The position numbers were made by a program, and so were the translations under genes. The notes beneath the pieces were generated by a model. It saw only the letters and a program-made list of their open reading frames with translations. It searched no databases and was not told the DNA's origin. Positions 58,420-64,000 of a stretch of DNA of 64,000 nt are shown here, piece after piece (position 1 is the first letter of the stretch; every line of letters begins with the position of its first letter). This DNA is from Alteromonas macleodii (GTDB lineage: Bacteria; Pseudomonadota; Gammaproteobacteria; Enterobacterales; Alteromonadaceae). The stretch covers positions 3,370,599 through 3,434,598 of the forward strand of contig NZ_LR812090.1 of the NCBI RefSeq assembly GCF_903772925.1. Direction: 5' to 3'.

Positions 58420-58800
58420 TCACTGCAGAGCGCTAATAATAGGAACGTTAGCTTCTGGAAAGTCAGAGGCGTTAAGTGCTTTCACATTTACCCATCGAGA
58501 CTGCTGCCCCTCTTTACCATGGGGTTCGCCGGTAAAATCACACACGCGATGAACGTCTAGTTTAACTTGCTTGTCGCCATAATCATGGGTGATCACAATC
58601 ACAGGCTCGCTGCGGTTTACGCTAATACCTACTTCTTCAGCAAGCTCTCGCCTTAACGCCTGAAGCACGGTCTCACCCGCTTCTACTTTGCCGCCGGGAA
58701 ACTCCCATTTTCCGCCCTGATGAACGTTATCTGGCCGAAGAGTAATGAATATTTCATCGCCGCGGGCGATAACGCCCACAGCAACGTGCACCACTTTCAT
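58420..58800 (-). CDS. mutT: 8-oxo-dGTP diphosphatase MutT (Nudix)
   Basis: 126 residues. The Nudix box [24 protein letters not shown] spans about residues 36-59 and has all consensus Glu. The N-terminal [19 protein letters not shown] and the ending [12 protein letters not shown] match MutT. It removes oxidised dGTP from the nucleotide pool. The ATG overlaps the secA stop by one base (TAATG), as in E. coli where mutT follows secA. Confidence 0.94.
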   Translation of the reverse strand: MKVVHVAVGVIARGDEIFITLRPDNVHQGGKWEFPGGKVEAGETVLQALRRELAEEVGISVNRSEPVIVITHDYGDKQVKLDVHRVCDFTGEPHGKEGQQSRWVNVKALNASDFPEANVPIISALQ

Positions 58801-61508
58801 TACTTTAGCTTACCGTGACACTGCTTATACTTTTTACCAGAACCACAAGGACATGGGTCGTTACGGCCTACTTTCGCGCCTTCGCGAACTTGGGTACGTA
58901 CTTTGTCACTTGCCTCTTCTGGCGTTGCTTTCGCTTCTTCGTGTTCAAAGTTCTTAGGCACATCGTCAGCTTGACGACGTTGCTCTTCTACTTTTTGCAC
59001 GTCTTCTTCAGCTTGTACCTTTACACGCGCAAGAATAGTGATCACTTCAACTTTAAGTGCTTCTAGCATTTGCGAGAACAAGGCAAACGACTCACGCTTG
59101 TATTCTTGCTTCGGATTCTTCTGCGCATAGCCACGTAGGTGAATACCTTGGCGTAGGTGATCCATTGCTGCCAAATGCTCTTTCCAGTGGCTATCTAGGT
59201 TTTGAAGCATTACCGCTTTTTCAAACTGGCGTAGTACTTGTTCACCCACCACTTCTTCTTTTTGCTTATAGGCGCTTACTACTTCACCTAAAATGCGCTC
59301 GCGAAGCTTCTCTTCGTAAAGCTTGTCGTCATTTTCAAGCCAAGTTTTGATTGGTAAATCTACGGCAAAGTCGGCACGCATACGCTCTTCAAGGCCGCTT
59401 ACATCCCACATTTCTTCAAGAGACTGTGGCGGAATGTATTCATCGACAACACTTGAAATAACATCTTCACGAATGGCTGCGATAGTCTCGCTAATATCAC
59501 CTTCATCAAGAAGTTCATTACGCTGCTCGTAAATAACTTTACGCTGATCGTTGGCAACATCATCGTATTCAAGCAACTGCTTACGAATATCGAAGTTACG
59601 GCCTTCTACTTTGCGCTGCGCATTTTCAATGGCACGAGTTACCCATGGGTGCTCAATAGCTTCACCGCGCTCCATGCCCAAACGCTTCATCATATTGCCC
59701 ATTTTTTCAGAGGCAAAAATACGCATTAGCGCATCGTCTAATGACAGGTAGAAACGGCTTGAACCCGGGTCACCCTGACGACCTGAACGGCCGCGAAGCT
59801 GGTTATCAATACGGCGAGATTCGTGACGCTCTGTACCGATAATGTGTAGACCACCAGATTCAAGCACCGCATCATGGCTCTTCTTCCATTCAGCTTTAAT
59901 CTTTTCGATTTGCGCTTCAGTTGGATTTTCAATTTTCTCAACTTCCGCTTGCCAGTTACCACCTAACACAATATCGGTACCACGACCTGCCATATTGGTC
60001 GCAATAGTTACAGCACCGGGCTTACCTGCCTGAGCAACGATATCCGCCTCGTGTTCGTGGAACTTAGCGTTTAGTACCTTGTGAGGAATCTTCGATTTCT
60101 TAAGAATGCGAGAGATAAGTTCTGAGTTCTCGATAGAAACCGTACCTACAAGGGTAGGCTGACCGCGTTTAACGCACTCTTTAATGTCTTCAACAATGGC
60201 TTCGTATTTTTCTTCTGCCGTTAGGTAGATAAGGTCAGCCATGTCTTTACGCTGCATAGGGCGGTTGGTTGGAATAACTACCGTCTCTAAGCCGTAAATA
60301 TGATTAAATTCAAAGGCTTCTGTATCGGCAGTACCTGTCATACCCGCAAGCTTGTTATACAAACGGAAGTAATTCTGGAAGGTAATTGACGCAAGGGTTT
60401 GGTTTTCGTTTTGAATACGAACCCCTTCTTTTGCTTCTACGGCTTGGTGCAAACCTTCAGACCAGCGACGGCCTTCCATAGTACGACCCGTGTGCTCGTC
60501 AACAATGACTATTTGGTCGTCTTTAACAATGTAGTCTACGTCTTTCGCGAACAGCTTGTGCGCGCGAAGTGCCGCATTGATATGGTGCAGCAATGAGATA
60601 TTACCAGCAGCGAACAGCGACTCACCTTCAGGCAATAAGCCTTCTTCATGAAGTATCTCTTCAACGTGTAATTGACCGCGCTCGGTAAGATGTATTTGTT
60701 TTGCTTTGAGGTCGATAGTGTAATCACCATCGCCTTCTTGGCCTTCTTCATCTTCTTTTTCTTGCTGAACAAGCTTAGGAATAATGACGTTGATACGGCG
60801 ATATAATTCTGAGCTATCTTCAGCCTGGCCAGAGATAATAAGTGGCGTACGGGCTTCGTCGATAAGGATGGAGTCAACTTCATCCACTACTGCATAGTTA
60901 AGCGGGCGCTGTACGCGGTCTTGTGGGCTAAACGCCATATTGTCGCGCAGGTAATCAAAACCAAACTCGTTGTTGGTTCCATAGGTAACATCTGCTTGGT
61001 AAGCGTCGCGCTTTTGCTCAGGTGACATACCCGGTACGTTGCAACCTACACGCATACCTAAAAACATGAATAACTGATTACTCCACTCAGCATCACGACG
61101 TGCTAGGTAGTCATTCACGGTAACAACGTGAACACCTTTGCCAGATAGGGCATTAAGGTAAGTTGGCAAAGTAGCCGTAAGGGTTTTACCTTCACCGGTA
61201 CGCATTTCCGAAATTTTGCCTTCGTGAAGTACTTGTCCACCTAGCATTTGCACGTCGAAATGACGCATTCCATAAACACGTTTACTGGCTTCACGCACGG
61301 TTGCGAAGGCTTCAATAAGGATACTATCTAGGCTTTCACCTTTTTCGATACGGGCCTTAAATTCGTCAGTTTTTGCCTTTAGCGCCTCATCGGAAAGCTT
61401 TTCAAATTCTGCTTCCAGTGCATTAATGGCATCTACGTTTTTGCGTAATTTTTTTAATAATCGGTCGTTTCTACTACCGAATACTTTTCGAAGGATGCTT
61501 GAAAACAT
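58800..61508 (-). CDS. secA: Preprotein translocase ATPase SecA
   Basis: 902 residues, the usual SecA length. Motor motifs are [13 protein letters not shown] (Walker A, near 102) and [19 protein letters not shown] (Walker B), the helicase-like motif [18 protein letters not shown] and [16 protein letters not shown], and the C-terminal zinc SEC-C finger [14 protein letters not shown]. It drives export through SecYEG. No secM leader gene lies upstream; an M23 peptidase takes that place. It is translationally coupled to mutT. Confidence 0.97.
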   Translation of the reverse strand: MFSSILRKVFGSRNDRLLKKLRKNVDAINALEAEFEKLSDEALKAKTDEFKARIEKGESLDSILIEAFATVREASKRVYGMRHFDVQMLGGQVLHEGKISEMRTGEGKTLTATLPTYLNALSGKGVHVVTVNDYLARRDAEWSNQLFMFLGMRVGCNVPGMSPEQKRDAYQADVTYGTNNEFGFDYLRDNMAFSPQDRVQRPLNYAVVDEVDSILIDEARTPLIISGQAEDSSELYRRINVIIPKLVQQEKEDEEGQEGDGDYTIDLKAKQIHLTERGQLHVEEILHEEGLLPEGESLFAAGNISLLHHINAALRAHKLFAKDVDYIVKDDQIVIVDEHTGRTMEGRRWSEGLHQAVEAKEGVRIQNENQTLASITFQNYFRLYNKLAGMTGTADTEAFEFNHIYGLETVVIPTNRPMQRKDMADLIYLTAEEKYEAIVEDIKECVKRGQPTLVGTVSIENSELISRILKKSKIPHKVLNAKFHEHEADIVAQAGKPGAVTIATNMAGRGTDIVLGGNWQAEVEKIENPTEAQIEKIKAEWKKSHDAVLESGGLHIIGTERHESRRIDNQLRGRSGRQGDPGSSRFYLSLDDALMRIFASEKMGNMMKRLGMERGEAIEHPWVTRAIENAQRKVEGRNFDIRKQLLEYDDVANDQRKVIYEQRNELLDEGDISETIAAIREDVISSVVDEYIPPQSLEEMWDVSGLEERMRADFAVDLPIKTWLENDDKLYEEKLRERILGEVVSAYKQKEEVVGEQVLRQFEKAVMLQNLDSHWKEHLAAMDHLRQGIHLRGYAQKNPKQEYKRESFALFSQMLEALKVEVITILARVKVQAEEDVQKVEEQRRQADDVPKNFEHEEAKATPEEASDKVRTQVREGAKVGRNDPCPCGSGKKYKQCHGKLK

Positions 61509-61571
61509 TAGCTTTTATATTCCACTACTTGTCGAGGCGCCGCACATCGTGCACAGCTAAATTAAACGTAT

Positions 61572-61600
61572 AAAACACAATATTAAATGCGTTGTGTTTT
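61572..61600. terminator. Hairpin in the M23-secA spacer
   Basis: AAAACACAA (61572-61580) pairs perfectly with TTGTGTTTT (61592-61600) over an 11-base loop, with T-rich 3' arms on the minus strand. It lies 72 bases upstream of the secA ATG, so it could terminate the M23 transcript or act in the secA leader. Confidence 0.4.
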
Positions 61601-61687
61601 GCGATGTTCTTAAATTATGCTTCTTCGCTTCAAATGACCTTAACTAATAAGGCATTATCAACGAGAATTACCTGGCTGCTACCTTGT

Positions 61688-62566
61688 CTACTTTTTGTAA
61701 ACGAAAGGCAGAGGATCGATTGGTTTTCCATTTCTTATTACTTCGTAGTGGACATGAACGCCAGTTGAGCGCCCTGTATTGCCCATTTTTGCAATTGGCT
61801 CCCCTTTGGTCACCACATCGCCTATTGAAACAGTAAGGGTGTCGTTGTGCCCATAGCGGGTAACATAACCATCACCGTGATCAATTTCTACTAGCTGGCC
61901 ATAGCCATAGCGCTCACCCGCCCAGGTCACAATACCTGCGGCAGTTGCCACTACGTTTTCCCCTGCTTTACCCGCGAAGTCCAGCCCTTTGTGCATGGTA
62001 GGTTCGCCAGTAAACGGGTCGGCCCGCATACCATAATAAGAAGACAACCACCCTGACTCTATCGGACGACCAGATAATTGGCTCTGTTCGTTGATATGGT
62101 GACCCCTTACCAAACTTTCAAGCATAGACAACTGTTGAGACTTTAAATCAAGTGATTGCTCTAGTTTGGCTATTTCGTGAAGGATGGGGTCGTCTTGGAG
62201 GTTTTCCGGCATCGATACCGGTACGAAAGCGTCCAGGTCAGCCGCTGACATACCTAATTCTGTTGCGATTTGCTTGCCCTTTTCGTCAAGTAGCGAGGCC
62301 TGTGCAGACAATTCTGCTACATGAGAAAGCAAAGCTTTTAGTTTTATTGTGGTTTGTTGCTTTAGCGCCTCAACGTCTTTTTGTTTTTCGCTGACTTCAG
62401 TTTGCGCTAAACGAACCCGTGCGACATCTTCCGACACAGATTCAGTAGAACGGCTCGACACTAGCATAAAAATAGACGAGAGCACGGTTGCGCTCACGAG
62501 TGTACGGACACTAATGCTGTGCCTGTAGCGTTTATTTTTACCTGCTAATGTGATTGTTAATTTCAT
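61688..62566 (-). CDS. M23 family peptidase, LytM-type, membrane anchored
   Basis: 292 residues. An N-terminal membrane segment (LVSATVLSSIFMLVSS) and a coiled-coil region (about 45-90, rich in E/Q/K) precede the LytM domain (about 165-290). Metal ligands are visible: MHKGLDFAGK (H and D of HxxxD) and HVHYEVIRNG (HxH). Both Zn motifs being intact suggests an active endopeptidase rather than an EnvC-type activator. Located between lpxC and secA, as in other Alteromonadales and Vibrio, it probably remodels peptidoglycan near the divisome. Confidence 0.88.
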   Translation of the reverse strand: MKLTITLAGKNKRYRHSISVRTLVSATVLSSIFMLVSSRSTESVSEDVARVRLAQTEVSEKQKDVEALKQQTTIKLKALLSHVAELSAQASLLDEKGKQIATELGMSAADLDAFVPVSMPENLQDDPILHEIAKLEQSLDLKSQQLSMLESLVRGHHINEQSQLSGRPIESGWLSSYYGMRADPFTGEPTMHKGLDFAGKAGENVVATAAGIVTWAGERYGYGQLVEIDHGDGYVTRYGHNDTLTVSIGDVVTKGEPIAKMGNTGRSTGVHVHYEVIRNGKPIDPLPFVYKK

Positions 62567-62737
62567 ACCACGAAGAAAATTGCTGTTTCACGCCACTCTT
62601 TTCATACCACTTCATAACACTATGAAGGCGTTTTTAGCCAAAGGCGACAACCTTTAACTTATAGTTTTTTGTCGAATGGGTGAAATTTATATTAATTATT
62701 CGGCTACTGTATCATTTATTACAGTAATTGCCATATG

Positions 62738-62766
62738 AAAAAAAGCCGCCCGTTAGGCGGCTTTTC
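62738..62766 (-). terminator. Rho-independent terminator of lpxC
   Basis: AAAAGCCGCC (62741-62750) and GGCGGCTTTT (62756-62765) form a perfect 10-bp stem. The minus strand continues with seven T. It lies 9 bases after the lpxC stop. Confidence 0.9.
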
Positions 62767-62774
62767 TAAATTTT

Positions 62775-63686
62775 TTACGCTAACGCCGGTTGAGCGTAAC
62801 GAATTGGTGCCGTTTCCTGCGAGTCGTAGGTCACAAACTCCCAACACTCTTTCTGTGCCAAAACTGCATTTAAAAGTTTGTTGTTAAGGCCGTGCCCAGT
62901 TTTATAAGCACGCAGCTCACCAATTAAACTATGACCGCCAAGGTATAAATCACCAATGGCGTCCAAAATTTTGTGCTTTAAGAATTCATCATCGTAGCGT
63001 AACCCTTCAGGGTTAAGTACGCGGAACTCATCTAGCGCCACAGCATTTTCCATGCTTCCACCAAGCGCTAGATTATTAGCATTCATATACTCTAAGTCGC
63101 GCATAAAACCAAAAGTTCGTGCACGGCTAACTTCGCTTACATATGAGCATGAATCAAAATCCATCACCATATGCTGACGAGTTTGACTAATCACAGGATG
63201 ATCAAAGTCAATTTGGAAATCAACGCGGAAACCGTCATAAGGCACTAATTCGGCCCACTTATCGCCATCTTCTACACGAACTGGCTTTTTAATACGAATA
63301 AATTGCTTAGGCGCGTTTAGCTCTTCGATACCGGCAGATTGAAGCAAGAATACGAACGGGCTAGCACTTCCGTCCATAATTGGCAGCTCGTTACTGTCTA
63401 CTTCAACAATAATATTGTCGATACCTAAACCTGCAAGCGCAGACGCTAAATGTTCTACCGTTTGGATAGTTACACCGTCTTCATTATTTAGACACGTACA
63501 CAGCATGGTATTACCTACCGCGTTCGCACGCGAAGGTATGTCAACATGTGGTTCAAGGTCAACACGCCTAAACACGATACCCGTGTTTGCTGGCGCAGGT
63601 CGGAGAGTCATTGTGACCTTTTCCCCTTTATGAAGCCCAATTCCGGTCTCTTGTACCGATTGCTTGATTGTACGTTGTCTAATCAT
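62775..63686 (-). CDS. lpxC: UDP-3-O-acyl-N-acetylglucosamine deacetylase
   Basis: 303 residues. The zinc/catalytic sites are in [16 protein letters not shown] (first His, near 78) and [22 protein letters not shown] (second His and Asp, near 237-247), with [12 protein letters not shown] before them. It catalyses the first committed step of lipid A synthesis. It is transcribed toward the M23 gene and lies 214 bases downstream of ftsZ. Confidence 0.97.
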   Translation of the reverse strand: MIRQRTIKQSVQETGIGLHKGEKVTMTLRPAPANTGIVFRRVDLEPHVDIPSRANAVGNTMLCTCLNNEDGVTIQTVEHLASALAGLGIDNIIVEVDSNELPIMDGSASPFVFLLQSAGIEELNAPKQFIRIKKPVRVEDGDKWAELVPYDGFRVDFQIDFDHPVISQTRQHMVMDFDSCSYVSEVSRARTFGFMRDLEYMNANNLALGGSMENAVALDEFRVLNPEGLRYDDEFLKHKILDAIGDLYLGGHSLIGELRAYKTGHGLNNKLLNAVLAQKECWEFVTYDSQETAPIRYAQPALA

Positions 63687-63900
63687 CTGCTTAAGCTTTT
63701 ACCTATTAAAAAAAGCGGGCGCGAATTATAGTGAGTTATTGCTCACATGTCAAAAAACACCCGTTCTGGCAAGTTTTACCTTGTCAGATTACGCATTTTT
63801 TCGACCTATTCACGCGAAATTCTTCACGCTGTGTAAATACACCTTACTGAGTAAGACAACACAAACGTAAAATAATTCCCTTCCGTTTCAGGCAGCTAAA

Positions 63901-64000
63901 TTAGTCTGCCTGCTTGCGAAGAAACGCAGGAATATCTAAATACTCCAAATCGTTGTCTGGCTGAGCACTATCTTCAGCTTTCAGCGCTTGGTTGCCTTCT
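63901..64000 (-). CDS. ftsZ: Cell division protein FtsZ, 3' end
   Basis: The last 33 codons of a gene that runs off the right edge. The C-terminal peptide LEYLDIPAFLRKQAD is the conserved FtsZ tail that binds ZipA, FtsA and ZapD. Immediately downstream in the transcript lies lpxC, as in the classical mra/dcw cluster end ftsZ-lpxC. The zapD gene elsewhere in this window encodes one ligand of this tail. Confidence 0.94.
   Translation of the reverse strand, partial: EGNQALKAEDSAQPDNDLEYLDIPAFLRKQAD

Noticed and set aside
58250..58560. Two overlapping plus-strand frames over the 3' end of mutT
   Set aside because: Both run through the mutT terminator and antisense to mutT; no ribosome site or family resemblance.

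Overview
The window looks like a chromosomal core segment of a marine gammaproteobacterium of the order Alteromonadales, most likely Alteromonas or a close relative. The grounds are: pepP-ubiH-ubiI, ssrS-fthC-rpiA-serA, pdhR-aceEF-lpdA, ampDE, nadC-pilACD-coaE-zapD-yacG and mutT-secA-M23-lpxC-ftsZ blocks in gammaproteobacterial order, SerA/LpdA/MexF-like proteins that read close to enterobacterial and pseudomonad versions, and moderate GC content. I see no insertion sequence, integrase, tRNA, rRNA operon or CRISPR array.

Layout. 1-6.4 kb: 5' part of a BadF/BadG-type sugar kinase, a divergent LysR regulator, then a minus-strand run of a DHH phosphoesterase, a class II cyclic-nucleotide phosphodiesterase lipoprotein, an EamA transporter and an M28 aminopeptidase. 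6.5-11 kb: ubiI, ubiH, pepP and ygfB. 11.4-18.4 kb (plus strand): 6S RNA with its promoter, ribokinase, nucleoside hydrolase, a GAF-hybrid histidine kinase, fthC, rpiA and serA, the last preceded by a near-perfect tandem MetJ operator. 18.6-27.1 kb (minus): two DUF481 outer-membrane proteins, HDOD and DUF1289 proteins, a SIMPL protein and a MexEF-like RND efflux pair with a divergent LysR gene. 28.6-36.5 kb: pyruvate dehydrogenase operon pdhR-aceE-aceF-lpdA with a PdhR box. 36.7-46 kb: ampE and ampD (minus), then a retropepsin-like protease, nadC, type IV pilus genes pilA, pilC and pilD (no pilB), coaE, zapD, yacG and aspartoacylase (plus).

46.2-58.0 kb is the most distinctive region: an 11-gene, tightly packed minus-strand chemosensory operon. 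Its order (double-signalling-domain receptor, CheW, CheB, HEAT-type protein, CheR, CheY, CheA, small protein, ParA-like ATPase, second CheY, MCP without a sensor domain) matches V. cholerae chemotaxis cluster I, whose cytoplasmic arrays are stabilised by the double receptor DosM. Here CheW is a tandem triple-CheW protein, and neither receptor has a ligand-binding domain. 58.4-64 kb returns to housekeeping: mutT, secA, M23 peptidase, lpxC and the 3' end of ftsZ.

How the genes work together. Carbon flow: ribose/nucleoside salvage (rbsK, nucleoside hydrolase, rpiA), one-carbon and serine metabolism (fthC, serA), and pyruvate oxidation under PdhR. Envelope: lpxC, M23 peptidase, ampD/ampE, RND efflux. 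Division: ftsZ, zapD. Signalling: the cytoplasmic chemosensory array plus an orphan hybrid kinase. Coding calls rest on reading translated proteins for family motifs; no database search was run.
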